Shown here one piece after another: positions 47,301 through 60,200 of a stretch of DNA of 64,000 bases. The position numbers were made by a program, and so were the translations under genes. The notes below the pieces were generated by a model. It was given only the letters and a program-made list of their open reading frames with translations. It had not been told where the DNA came from and ran no database searches. Numbering within the stretch: position 1 is the stretch's first letter; each line of letters begins with the position of its first letter. Source of the DNA: Thysanoteuthis rhombus (lineage: Eukaryota > Mollusca > Cephalopoda > Oegopsida > Thysanoteuthidae); contig OY735231.1 in NCBI GenBank assembly GCA_963457665.1, positions 38,505,906 to 38,569,905 of the forward strand, written 5' to 3'.

Positions 47301-48710
47301 GTGAGTATAACATTGGTGAATTGTATAATTTTTATGTGTGATTCATATTTTTGAACAAAAAATTGTATCAAGAGAAACATTTAGTTTGATATTTAAGTAA
47401 AAACAAAGAAAATAATTGGAAAAATACATATTCTAAATTATTATTATTCACACTTTGTATAATCATATCTGATATTCTCTGATCATCAGGTACTATCCAC
47501 TTGAGATTTCCTGGCACTAATCGAATGGATTCATGAAGTTCAGTATACCATTGAAGTAGTGTGGTCTATTATTGTATACCATCAAGTTGAGTTTGAGTAC
47601 AAAAAGTGATGTAATCTTTAGCATTCTAGTTAAATGAACATAGATTAGTTATGTTTCCCCAATGTTTTGTTTGCATATCAAATAGCGTCAGAAAAGGCCA
47701 TGATCATATCCTTAACCTGAACATGATGCCCAAAGTAATGTAAAGTCGGCCATTTCATTCAGGCTTTGACTATAATGCAAGATTCATTGTCTGTAAAACC
47801 TGGTTTGCGGCAGTTTTAGTTTACATTTAATATAGTCCCTTGGTCAAAGTGTCAAGTTGAATCTTGGCCATCATATAATAATCACACTATCAATTACAGC
47901 TTTATCAAATCTAATTTCAAAATCTTTAAATTGCATCTCCAGGTTATCTGTTGAATATGCTTGATTTTTGATTGTTCATCTAATATCTGATGTGCTTTGG
48001 GTGGGACAACATTGGGTTTCTTTGAGTCTAGTGACCTTGAGATGGGATTTTGTGGCAATTTAATTATTTGTTGAGTGCTTTGGAGTATGAATGTGGTGAA
48101 TTGGTGTTAAAAGCTGAGTTTTCACTTTCAAATTATAAGTTATTCTAGAAGGCCAATAGAAAGCTTTTACTGCAAGATTTATAATTCTATTAAACGATTG
48201 TCAAGTATCTGTTTCCATTCATGAACGAATATCCAAGAAGCCCAAGTAATAGATATTTTTAGGTTGTATTTTCCCATTAGCAGGCTTGGACTCTCAGATA
48301 TGAAGTTGATTTCTTTGTGGCTACATATTTGTAGCAGCTGCCTATTCTGACGAAATATAATGAATATGGTAATTTATTATGGGCCAAAAGTATTAAGCCT
48401 AAATAATCCATCTGCAGCAGTTTTTGAGCTCTGACCGGGATGGTTTATTGGATGCAAAATTCATATATAAAGAATTCCCAATGGAAACTGTTCTCTCTGA
48501 TATTGTCTGATTATTCTTGATCATTGATATATCTTGTACTGATGTAAATCATTTTTAGATTTTTCATTCTATATAAGCTTATTTTGAGTATTTTGTGAAA
48601 TTTTTCCAAACAATCATCTTTGATGTTCATAACTAGTCCATAACTTGTTACTTTGTTGTTCTCATGTTTACAGCTGATGACTGCTACTGATACTATAAGT
48701 GTGATAGAAT
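47301..48710. other. no gene recognised
   Basis: AT-rich. The minus strand at about 48480-48650 holds part of a 124-codon frame (SYGLVMNIKDDCLEKFHKIL...) that faintly recalls retroelement sequence, but I cannot assign it. Confidence 0.25.
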
Positions 48711-48810
48711 GGTAGGAAGGGAGAGAAAAGAAATCTGGGTAGTTTAATAAGAGGTTAGGAAGGGAGAAAAGAAAGCTAGGTAGTTTGATAAGAGGGTAGG
48801 AAGGGAAGGG
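48711..48810 (+). repeat. tandem repeat, about 42-bp unit, 2.4 copies
   Basis: GGTAGGAAGGGAGA...GGGTAGTTTAATAAGA repeats starting at 48711, 48753 and 48794 with few changes. Confidence 0.8.
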
Positions 48811-50461
48811 ATTAAAGTATGGCAGACACGGCTCATATAAATGATAATTAAGAGCATATTTCATATTCCTTAATAATAATATCATTATTTTTCCTTTCTA
48901 TGTTGTGATTGAAATGTACCCTAGATGAGAAACACTAATCTGTTAGTTTAAATCTTCTAGACTTTGATCATTTGATTAACTTTTTTTCCCAGTCTACTAA
49001 AAAGGTTTTTAAGCATTTAATTCTTGAGTTATATATTTAATGTATATTTTTTATTGATTTGAATTATGATTTTGTTTTTATTTATTATACTAGATTATAC
49101 TTAAACTATGATGTTTAGACTAGTTGCTAGAAGATTCTTTTAGTATTCTGCAGGTATATGAGCTTTATTGACTTATGATTCATAAAGGAAGTAAGAGATT
49201 ATGTACTTTCTATCCTATGTAAAACCATTTCAGTAATCTTGTTATGGCAAATTAAATAATTGTGCACTTACTCAAGACCTGGATATGTTCTATAATGTTC
49301 TCATATATCATATTACTTATTACTTTCATTAAGTTACTATTCATCTAGATATATCTTGCTTATCATTTTCAATTCTTAAAATTTACATATTAATAAATAG
49401 CTCAATCTATTTCTTAATGCATAGTATCAACTATTCTTTAATAAAACATTTTAAAGGTAATATGATTTATATTATGTTTTTTCAAACATGTATTTTTGTC
49501 TGTTCATATCTATATTTGATTGGAACTCATTTTATATTAAAGTCTTGGTATTTATTTTGAATAAGATTAGTGTATTTATGGAATAAAAATGGTAAAAATG
49601 ACCTTAACCTCAGTCCATCCATTTCAGTTGTTATGAACAATAATTCAGTATAAGAATTTTTGCATACTGGTATTTCCAGATACAGAGCTTTTTGTATACA
49701 GTAATACCTTGGTTAGTGCTCTAGATATGTTCCTAAAAATGCAGTGCTAAATAAAATGGCACTCTATGGGGTCATTCTAAGTATAGCATGAACCCTCACC
49801 AGCTTTCAATTTTTGCCTCAACACTTTCAGTTTTACATCAAATATGATGCTTTTCTCCAGCACCTAAGATGAACTCTCAGCCCTTAGGGTTGCAGGCCAT
49901 TTTCCAGTCATGATGGGGTGTAAGAAATTTGGGTGTATTTCAGAGTAAGCATGTGTATGAATCAGTTTTTTTACTTGTTAGTATGCAATTATTATCATCA
50001 TAATGTAGTTAGTGCTATCCCACTGAAAATAATGTGCCAGCAATCCTCTTAAGATGTATGATGTTGTTATTGAGCCTCAACAAAATGGAATGGATTAGTG
50101 CTATGTAACCCACCTGGTAGCTACTTTCTGAAGCGTTTGAAATATTACTTGGTGTCAATGTTTATTGCTACATGATATTTCAGAGACTGTTGATGATGCT
50201 GCTTTTTATTTGTGTTAGGAATTTAATACTACTAAATTTATTACAAAAATATTTGAAGAAAAGCATTATATCTAATCAATGCTAAACTTGGTAGCTTTAA
50301 GTGGAATATTACTGCATAATGTAATTGAAACAAAGATGGAAAGACTGTCAGTGATTAGTTTCGGAATTTTTAAAGAATTTTTTGTAATTTGTAGCTAGGA
50401 GAAATTTTTCTGTTAATTTTTATTTGAAGAATTATCAATCATAATCATTAAAAAAAAAATC
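48811..50461. other. no gene recognised
   Basis: AT-rich, likely intronic if the upstream exon candidates belong to the SOCS-box gene. Confidence 0.3.
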
Positions 50462-50608
50462 ATGACTACTTTTTACCTTAATCTTTATTAATTTGTTGCT
50501 TCTTACTGACTTATTAATTTCATCCACTGCTTGAGGGTAATCGGCCTGAGCTGAATTAGTGATAAAGAAGAAACTAACAGAATTAGGATAAAGGTAAAAA
50601 GTAGTCAT
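50462..50608. repeat. inverted repeat upstream of the SOCS-box gene
   Basis: ATGACTACTTTTTACCTT at 50462-50479 is matched exactly by its complement at 50591-50608. Weaker complementarity continues inward. The 147-bp segment could be a small MITE or form a hairpin in RNA. It sits about 200 bases before the start codon. Confidence 0.65.
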
Positions 50609-50814
50609 AAAAAATTTTCCAAAAGATGATGATAGGTGAAATTATTATTTTTCTTTTTATTTAGATTTTTTTTTTGGTATTGTTCTTTTTTTTACTCTGT
50701 TCATAAAACTCACTGTACTGTTTAATTTGATTTAATTCTCAGATTGTTGTTTGGAAGGACCTGATTTGCAGTACCATCATCTTTAATTGGTCAGTCCTTA
50801 AATTGTAGGGTGCT

Positions 50815-52050
50815 ATGGGAGCATGTCACAGCCATCACAGTGTATCACTCAAACACCTCAAGCTCAGCAACAGGGAATATTTTGAGCGTCTCTTCCAGTC
50901 CAGCAGTGGCGAGTTGGTCTGGTCCTGCTCCTACACTAAGTGGGTGCGGGGCCTTAAAAATGTTAATGGCTTTAGTGACAAGACAGACTTTTGCAGCAAT
51001 AGAGATACCCATCGTCGGTATGGCATTCTTGTGAAGCCCGACAACACAGATGGCCAACATTTCAGTGTTCGGCTGCCCTCTATCTTTGAGGCTGTCATAT
51101 CAACTAAGAATTCGGAGGATGTAGTCATTGATGGACTGAACCCATTTGCTGTGTTCAACACTGACATGACAGTCCGGTGTTGGGACCCGTGGCCCGTCAT
51201 GTTTAAAGAAGCTAGTGTTATTGGCTACCATGACAACCTTGCTGTGCTTCAGCTGAATCCTACACGAGAGGATCTGACTGCCATATTCTATGTGCTTGAT
51301 CTTGCTCATCAGTTGTCGTTAGCAGATTTCAGCATTGCTTACTACCTCCGACGATGGTATGAGTGCTACATATCACCACAGAAGAAGCGCATCCTGCTGC
51401 GTCCGGATCATTCAACACGAGTCCTTGTAATGCCTGACAACTACTTGCTGCGAAAGATGAGAGTTCACCCTTCCAACAACATCACAATCAGTACTGTATC
51501 ACCAACATTACGTGCCAAAGTCTTGACGTTCAATGCTCAGGCCGGAGACAACTGCATTATTGTCAGCTGGGGCCGATGTCTCCAAGTACAGCATATTGAA
51601 TCTGGGGAATCAGTCAGATCTGTGGAAAATCTCTCACTTCCTGCCGGCATTCAACAAATTCGATCTAGTAAATCAGGAGACTTTCTGGCTGTCCGTTGTG
51701 TCCAACCTGTCCACGCCAAGGAATACAAAGTCAATGTTGTTGGAGTGTTGGATTACAAAAAACTTGAAGTCCTAATGACCATAGATGTCAAGGGTTGCTA
51801 CTGGCCGTTCTCCGAAGTGATCAATCTCCAGGTTTTTCCACGTTTCTCTCCAAGTGAAGCATGCATTGCCGTCATGAAGAATCTACCTTATAAACGACAA
51901 GTCTTTACATACAAGTTGCCGGTTGTCCACCTCAATTTACAGTATTTGTGTCGAAGAAGGATTTTACATTTGGTATCTATGGATGATGTGAAGAGATTGC
52001 CACTTCCATGTCGGCTTGTAGAGTATCTGCAATGTGTCACAGTAGTGTGA
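50815..52050 (+). CDS. SOCS-box protein with predicted N-myristoylation site
   Basis: Intronless 411-codon frame with GC and codon use clearly above the surrounding AT-rich DNA. The C-terminus is a SOCS box (residues about 370-407). The BC box has Leu375 and Cys379 in NLQYLCRRRI, and the Cul5-type box is LPLP at 395-398, followed by CRLVEYL. In the family this recruits Elongin B/C and Cullin 5-Rbx2, so the rest of the protein should bind a ubiquitylation substrate. Residues 1-6, MGACHS, fit an N-myristoylation signal (Gly2, Ser6), and Cys4 could be palmitoylated, suggesting membrane tethering. The start is supported by this motif, by G at -3 and +4 and by no earlier in-frame ATG nearby. Residues 30-365 show no SH2, ankyrin or SPRY signature; a beta-rich, WD-like fold is possible but unproven. 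The 5' leader may be spliced: TTAATTCTCAG near 50743 and AAATTGTAG near 50808 are candidate acceptors. Confidence 0.9.
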   Translation: MGACHSHHSVSLKHLKLSNREYFERLFQSSSGELVWSCSYTKWVRGLKNVNGFSDKTDFCSNRDTHRRYGILVKPDNTDGQHFSVRLPSIFEAVISTKNSEDVVIDGLNPFAVFNTDMTVRCWDPWPVMFKEASVIGYHDNLAVLQLNPTREDLTAIFYVLDLAHQLSLADFSIAYYLRRWYECYISPQKKRILLRPDHSTRVLVMPDNYLLRKMRVHPSNNITISTVSPTLRAKVLTFNAQAGDNCIIVSWGRCLQVQHIESGESVRSVENLSLPAGIQQIRSSKSGDFLAVRCVQPVHAKEYKVNVVGVLDYKKLEVLMTIDVKGCYWPFSEVINLQVFPRFSPSEACIAVMKNLPYKRQVFTYKLPVVHLNLQYLCRRRILHLVSMDDVKRLPLPCRLVEYLQCVTVV

Positions 52051-54152
52051 TGAGGCATTCTTATGTGGCTGTCACATATAACACACCCACAGGTCAGTCA
52101 CAGGGCAACTTTACATTACTTTTCTACTTTTATTATATCAATACTTTGTTGTGTAAATAATATACTTATTATTTGGAATTATGTTTCTTATCGAAATGGT
52201 TGACATTTTACCTACCAATGGTGGATTGTTAAATATAGGATATATTTTGTGATAAGAAAAAAAAATTATATAAGTGTTATTTTTGGAATTTTTGGAATGT
52301 AAACTTGAAATGGAGATGGAATTTAGGACAAAAACTCAGGAAAATGAGCAAGTTTGCTCATTCATTTAAAATCTTTTGCATGTATTAATCTTTATGTTGA
52401 TGTCTGTCTCTGTTTTCACTACGTTTTGATCAGTGTACTTTCTTGTGTTGTTGATTATCTTACCCGATTGATTACCTTTAAATCTACTCTTGTTTCCATG
52501 AAAACATTGTATCATTTTGCCCAAATTGATGCATACCCCTAGTGCCTTTTTAAATCCACTTATAGTTGGAGAATGGTTACCTAGTACCTCATTTTATTTG
52601 TGTGGAATTCCTTTCAGAATTCCATCTCAAGTCAGATTTTTTGACTGATTATGGTTTAATTAAAAATAAGTAAATGAAAGTATATTAGCTTGGTACAGGA
52701 AATTTATTTTGAAAAAATCAAAGTATTTAATCTTGTAATTTAACCTGCTTTCTTTCATAATTATATTTTCTATAGCTATTTTTTTAGGTTGGACTAAATA
52801 TAGGCATATATGGGTTATAAATTGGTTTTGAAATATAACCCTATAACTGAGTGAATTTAAGATTTTGAAATGTAACAATGACAATTTTTTTTTCCCATTT
52901 GGATATGTTAGTGTGAGATTATAGATACTATTTCTCTAATTTTGTTGCTGATTCATTTTCTAACTTCATATCTGTTATGGCTATAGAGATGATCACTTGG
53001 GTTAATCAACGTGTTGTGATTGGAGATTGCATTGATCAGAAGTTTTTGAGAGCAGAGACAACAATAACAAAAGTTTTGAAGCTGTTAATCATTATCTCAC
53101 AAAACATACATCATACTCTTGCTTCACCTTTACACACACACACATACTCAAATCAAACTAGATACAGTGCATGTACTGTACTTGTTATAGAGCAATACAT
53201 AAATATTTCATTTTGTACCAACAACAGAAAAAGTTTTGTAAATTTTGGTTGTATATCTGCATGTAACCATTCATTTCTATCATTTTTTTCAATGCCCATA
53301 TTGTATGATGTAAAAACATGTTATATTTGTTCATTCAAATTTTAGATAAATCCATCACTATTTTCGTACATTGACATAACTAGAAAATTTTACAGAAAAA
53401 ATTGAGCAAAATTATTTTTTACTGATCTCAGATTTGAAAATAATCTATTTTTCTATATCATTTTTATTAGTCTTATAATAATGTTATACTCATGAAAAAA
53501 TTTTACAGAATGCTATTTCAGTGCCCAAATAAGCTTATATGATATATTGAATCTTCTGAACTCTATAAAATGATTATGAAAGCTTGTTAAGTAATCATTT
53601 GAGACAAGTTTTATGAGATGATTATTACTTGTTTAAATTATCACATTTGTCATGAAAAAAGTATTAAAAGGGTGCAAGCAGGATTTGAATCTCAAATGAA
53701 CTATTTCATAAGGCCTTTCCAATTCTTTATATATTTTATATCTAAATTCCTATCATCAAATATACCCTCTGCTTAAACTTAAGAAGGGCCTCTTAACTTT
53801 CCAACTGAACAGAGATCAATGCAAAATACCCTATTTCATGATCAAATTACACAAATTGCTAATTTTATTTTTGTATTGAAGAGAAAAAAAAGAACATACT
53901 TATATGTATGTCATTAGCCACATACTTATCCCATTATGGCAGACATGCTTACTTGCACTCACTCACATATTTATTTTATGTATGACTTCTGCATTTCAAA
54001 ACTGCTGTTTGTAAATATCTCATCTTATTAAGAGTTTATAAAATCTGAGTTTCAAGATGAACAAAACATATTTTTGTCAAGATGCTTGAAAAACAATTTT
54101 TCAAAATCTGAGATTTTTCTTTTTTGTTGACTTATAAAATTTGTTAAATAAA
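52051..54152 (+). other. probable 3' untranslated region and flank of the SOCS-box gene
   Basis: AT-rich with no coding signal. The first AATAAA after the stop that I find is at 54147-54152, with an ATTAAA near 52657 as an alternative. A donor-like CCACAG|GTCAGT lies near 52090, just after the stop, so splicing within the 3' UTR is possible. The true end is undetermined. Confidence 0.3.
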
Positions 54153-56139
54153 TGGCAAAGTCTGTTTGCATGACACCCTTAAAATATTTGGTCTTTTTTC
54201 ATAATTCAGATATTCTATTGAAGATAGGCTATATTTTTTTGTAATGCTTCACTATCAAAGTTTAAAGTCACTATATACTTTGTCATTCAATTGGTGATGA
54301 TAACCAAATAATTGATTAATAAAATAATGGAAAATTTTTTCTTTAAGTTGTACAACTACTGGGCATCATACTTTTTCTCTTTTCTGTTTCTGTATAGTAG
54401 TTATTTTTATTGGTATCAATGATTTGAGATGATAAGTTACAACTGAATCACCGTAGCCACAATTAATGACCTGCCTGTCCCACCAACCAAGTTGGTTATA
54501 GACTCTTCTTTCTTTGAGAATCTGTTTGACTCTGGTACTCTTGGACACATTTTTGGGACTACAACCTTGAAAACTTGCACAAGTACTCCACTAAGTATCA
54601 TCTAAAAATATTTGTTTGTTTTTTTTTCAAAAAAGTGTTTTTAGGGTCTCTACGGTCATTTTAGAGCAACAATGCCCAAATCATATTTTTTGAATAAGTT
54701 CAGATTAAAGATATATTTTTTTTTTCAGATTATATTAGATAAAAGACCTAGTCACATTAGTTCTAGTACATACACAAGCTACAGTGATTCATTTATATGA
54801 GGTACAGATATTATTACTTCTATCATTGATATTACCACTTCTATAGTGTACATAAATAGAACTAAATTGTTTCTAATTGGTTATTTTTGAAAATTTTACA
54901 ATAGTTCAATTTAAATATTTATTTTCATGTCATTAGTTTTGTTCATTCACTTTGGTCAGTGTGAGTGAGGCACTTTGCTGACATTTTTATAAGTCAGATC
55001 AACTTTGAGTTTGAACCATATGATTTCAATCCTATTTTGCATTGAAAATTTAAAAAATGTACAAATGTATGTCTTTATTTTACAAAACAGTACACAGAAA
55101 TATTCCTTATATGGAAATTTATATATCTAATAGGTCAGTGAAGCAATATTGTTGCAAATGAAAAAAGATTTATTCAGAAGATTATTCTTATATTTTCTGC
55201 AACAAGGTAGTGAGGATTTCTTGATATGTTCTGGACTTTTAATATCCTTGTATATTCTCTTACAAATTTGATTAAAATAGAAAAAAAAAATACAAAAAAC
55301 CTTTTCTCTTTATTTGTTGAACAAATCACTCTCTTATCAAAAATATGTTCAACTGTAAAGGATCAAACATTTGGAAATTATTAGATAAGTTTTTATACTT
55401 TAGGTTTTTGACTCTGCTTTGTAAATATTGGCAAAAAATTGTAAATTATGAATCAGGAACTAAAAATGTAGAGGATTAATTTGAAGTGTACTTTGTGTTG
55501 GGAAGTACAAGTTGATAGTACTATTTTCAATAATGAGAACTGAAATAGGAAAAGAGAAAAATCTATTTATTTATTATCACAACATTTTGCTTTATTGTCA
55601 GCAATTCTTTAAAAAAAAACAAATCTGTATCAAATCATAGAAATTCTGCACACTTCAACCAATCATCTTTGTTCAAAGAAACTTATCAAATGCGTCTGAA
55701 AATGTCATGCTATAAAGACTTTTACAATTTTTAACCTTTGTACTTGCAAACTCTGTATTCCTAGGTATCTGTAATCTTTTTTTTTATTTATTTATTCATT
55801 TATTTTTTTTTTGAGCTTCAAACCAGCTATCCACTTTGGGTCAGGTATTCTCAAGCTTTTTTTTTTTATCATGGCCCCATTGAAAGCTCTTCTCATGTTT
55901 CAGAGCCTCACTGTCAAACAGGGATATGATTAACAGATACAGAAATTCATTTGTTAATATTTCACTCTCTGGCCCCTTCTCATGTACCAAGGCCTCCACT
56001 GAGAATGGCTGACAGGTTTTGGTGAATGCCCTTCATCATTATCTATGGCCAAATATAATTTTCCTCTTCTGTGAGAATTGTTGCCACAGACGTGAGCAGT
56101 TTTGTGCTAAAATGTTAAAATAGTGGTGTTAAAAAGGTA

Positions 56140-56141
<2 letters not shown>
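54153..56141. other. no gene recognised
   Basis: AT-rich sequence with no named repeat and no motif-bearing frame. Confidence 0.3.

Positions 56142-56195
<54 letters not shown>
56142..56195. repeat. (TA)n microsatellite
   Basis: Pure alternating TA, the only long array in the last 17 kb. Confidence 0.95.
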
Positions 56196-56198
<3 letters not shown>

Positions 56199-57063
56199 TA
56201 AGTTATGAATTTTAGGATTTGAAGCTTTAAATATGATTTTATATTTTCATCACAAGAATGTCATATTTTCAAGATTATTTTTTCATGTATTTTCTATTAT
56301 TCTTGGTCCATCCATGTTTTTAAAAGATAGTGTCATCTTTTTATATGTTGTTGTCAGTTGTTAAATCATTGATAATCACATAATTGTATAAATTGAAAAA
56401 TCTTTGGTAAGTATAATTTGTTATTGAAATGTTATAAAAAGTGATTTTTGTTTGTACAAATGTAAGATTTCTTCTGAAATGGCAAGTCATCCATAAAGTA
56501 CACTGTATGTAAAATGCCAAAATACAATTTCTTGAATTTTTTCTCAATGTTGCTGTAAAAAAAAAAAATATATTTTTGACATAATTTACATAGTTTCAAT
56601 GACGTTAGCATATGTGAAAAATACTGTAAATTTCTTGATGCATTAAATTTGATTGTAAAGAAATTTTGAAAAATTTTGCTCTTTAAATATTCTGATAAAA
56701 GAGCCAAGTTTTTGTATTATTTTGTTCAACTTTTGTTATTTAAAGAAAATGTTCTAGCATATTCTTTCCAAACTTTTATATGAAAAACTTTTTAAAAAAT
56801 GTACAAAAGCAATATTTATTAATAATGTAATTTTTGCTTAATGCTGTGTACATCTGTTTTATGTAATACGAGTTTTAACATGCGTATCTCCTGTAAAAAC
56901 ATTTCAGATTGAGATCAAATCAAAAACCAAAGTATGCATGTATATATGTTATATATACATCCATATTGTGTGTGTGTGTATATATATCTATATATCTACA
57001 TGTTTATGTTTGATGCATTGTGATTGCATTCATTAATTGTGTTGTAATTTGGTATTTTTCCAG

Positions 57064-57229
57064 ATGTCTCCCACGTTCCATTGCTGAATCCGTGTGGCTC
57101 TCTCACTGTCATTGTTGTCAACACGTTGGTGACAGGGGCAACCGTTTACATGTCATTATGTGCTCAAAGGATCTGCACACCTTAGCAACAGAATGGGAAT
57201 GTTTGCCTCTGAGGACTTTAAATGTTTGA
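57064..57229 (+). other. candidate 3' exon
   Basis: A good acceptor (GGTATTTTTCCAG, AG at 57062-57063) leads into a GC-richer segment. One frame is open for about 54 codons to TGA at 57227: Cys/His-rich, with WLSHCHCCQHVGDRGNRLHV inside. Another frame is open for 40 codons. No donor is evident, so it would be a terminal exon. The protein is not recognised. Alternatives are a 3' UTR exon of the SOCS-box gene or a chance island. Confidence 0.3.
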
Positions 57230-60200
57230 TGATTTGTATTTCTTTTTCTTTCTTTTATTCCCACTTAAAATATCTTTTCTCTTTCTTGTTTTAATTGAAT
57301 TCACAAATTCATTTGCAGTTTCTGTTGTTGCATATGAATATTTAATAGAAGAACTTAATCTCTTTAATTTGAAAATAATGTATGATTTGTTGATATTAGT
57401 CTTATATCAAAATGTTCAAAACAAATCAACTAAAGACTCAAGTAGCTTCCTTTACTTCTCTCTATAACAATCGCTTTAGATGATATTTAAAACTGCTTTT
57501 ATAATCAAATCATACAGTGTATGAATATAAAATTATTATTTTAAAAATTAGTTCTAAGAAATCTTATTTCCAAATAGCTTACTAGGTTGTAGTGGTTCTA
57601 AAGGAGGACATTTTAAACATAGAAATTTCTATCATCTTGAATACTTCCATTTCATCAGAGCTCCACCTTGCCCTTTAATCATTAATATAAACAAATGTAA
57701 AATCTCATATTTCTTTATGCCAGGGAAATCTTTAAAAAAAAAAGAAAAGAGTTGTAGAACATAAGTTGTGTGGACTTTGGCTGTTTTTCATATTTCAATT
57801 CATTTTCTATTTATTAAATGAAAGTCATTAAAAGCGAAGAAATAAGGAAATATAGTTTAAGACATTTCCATACAAAGATTATTCATTTTATTTCAAACAC
57901 ATATATCATTTTTGGATATAATTAGTTCATATGTTTGTATGAAGGAGCCTTATTAATATCCTTTACAAAGACGTGAACAACATTTCTGTGTATTTATAGT
58001 TTGAATTGATTATCTCAATAGTGTCATAAAATAGATGATAGCGAAATTGTAAATTAAAATGAACTGTATAGATAGACACTCATCATGTAGTACTTGGTTT
58101 ATAATAATTTCTGATTTTAACTTTAAATGATGGATCATTTCTGAGTCAAAATCACCAGATTCCACTTTAAATCTCAATGTGTTTATTATTACAAGTGTTG
58201 TTTGCATTTTGAAAAGTTAGTTTGTACTTGCTTACCTTTGACTTTGCATTTTCACTTGTCTGCTTGCATCATGTTAGCTAATCCTGAAAATAATATTTTC
58301 TTTGCAGATGCTGTTAGTGTTGAAACTATATTTCATGCATATTTTCCCTTAGGCTTTTCACGAATGTAAAATGAACATGTATCCATATCCCCGAAAGCTA
58401 TAGATTTATTATCATTTGGGATTTAATTGTTAAAATAATATAAACAATTGTTCATACATCATTATAAAATCATACATATTCTGATTCACTTTTCATCTTA
58501 GTATGATTTACATTTGTAAGATTTACAATTCAAATAGTAGCTCTATCATCTGTAGTACAACTTTATGAATGTGACAATATCCTTTCAAACTTTAATGAAA
58601 AAACATGGAAGATTTATTTCCTAGAATATTGTGCTGTAGAATGTAACATTTACAGCTCCATTTCCATTCAGTGGGAGAATTGCCATATTAGCAGACTTTT
58701 TCCTTGGTAGTTCTTACTGAAAGCCTTATTTCTTTGTATACTAAGCAATGGGATTAAACAATCTATATTCATTGCTACTAAGTAGAAGTCAGCAGAAGAT
58801 ACTTGGACAGATTCCTTTAATGCTGTGTATGATACAAATTCTGATGGTTTTTGAAGAAACTTTCATTAGAAACCTATATATTTAGCAGACTACTCAAATA
58901 TTTTTCTTCTGCATTATACAATGGTTCATCAGACCTTTTCATTCATATGGGTATAACTAATTCATTCATGAACCCTTTCAATTCTTTCAAATGGTCACCT
59001 GTCCACTTATGGCAATCCTAATCCATTGGAAATGCAAGTGTTGGGCAAATCATCTTGTGCAGTTCACTTCCAAACAAGTTTTCGTGCAGGTATTTTACCA
59101 TATTTGATTATTAGGTAAATTTTTTTCAGGCTTAAATCTGTTTAAAACTCCCCCTATAATTTCTTAATATTTTGGTTGCTTTTGATTTATGCTGGTAGGG
59201 GTTGATTTTGAGGGCAGCTATGTGGCTCCTGGTTATTAAATATGGGTGACAAGTAACAATTCGTCCAATGAGCCACTCAATTCTCTTGCAGGTTGGATCT
59301 TGAACACTCATATTCCCATGAAACTATAATATGTGGATAGACTAATCCAAGATATTTCTTTACTGCCTAATAACATGGTTGACGTCTGTTCAATTTTCAT
59401 CTACTAATAATCAAACCGATTAGTACAAATTTGTTTTTGTGGTGGTATATTATCTAAAATGTAAACCCATAACTCTGACATCTCATCTGTCTGATATGTT
59501 AACAGAAAGCCAAGCTTTTCAAAGTGACAAACTAAATGCAGGTTTCCTAATTTGAATTGGCATTAAATCTTATTCCTTTTGAAATTGTCTTGAATAAAAG
59601 TTTGTTGCAATTGTTAAACTAAAATCAGTGTTTTAGTTGGCCACGTACCAAGTCTAGGCTTATTCACTGTTTTAAAAATCTATTGGTCATTTGAGAATTT
59701 AAATACAATTGGATTGCTATGATCATTTTTAAGGTAAATGATTTTTTGAGATTGACTAGGAAGAGTTGATTGACAAAGCCTTGGAGTTATTTGAATTTTT
59801 AGCTTCAAAGACCAGTTTGAAAAACTTTACCTCACTAACATCTATGTATCTGTAGTTGTTTGTATTGTCAAATTCATACAAGTTTATTGTCTTAAAGGCC
59901 TTAGAAAATTTATCTAAGTGAGATGAGTGTTCTTTGTTTATTGTTCGTTTTTGAAGATTCGTAGTTTTCTTGTATTGGATAAATATTTTTCATACAAGAT
60001 GTTTTATTGGACATGTAATGTTTAACATGTCAAATATTTTTTAATCCTTTATTTAAAAAAGAAACTTTAAATATAAAAATAATTTTTGAAACAATGAAAC
60101 AGTTTTCATTTACCTATAAACTGCCACCAAACTTATATAAATTAAATATTCATCTGCCAAGACTCCCAAAATATTAATCTTGACTCCAAAATAGTAAGAG

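Noticed and set aside
58980..59650. Antisense ancient LINE endonuclease
   Set aside because: Minus-strand translation has short blocks that vaguely recall an endonuclease, but none is specific and stops are frequent.
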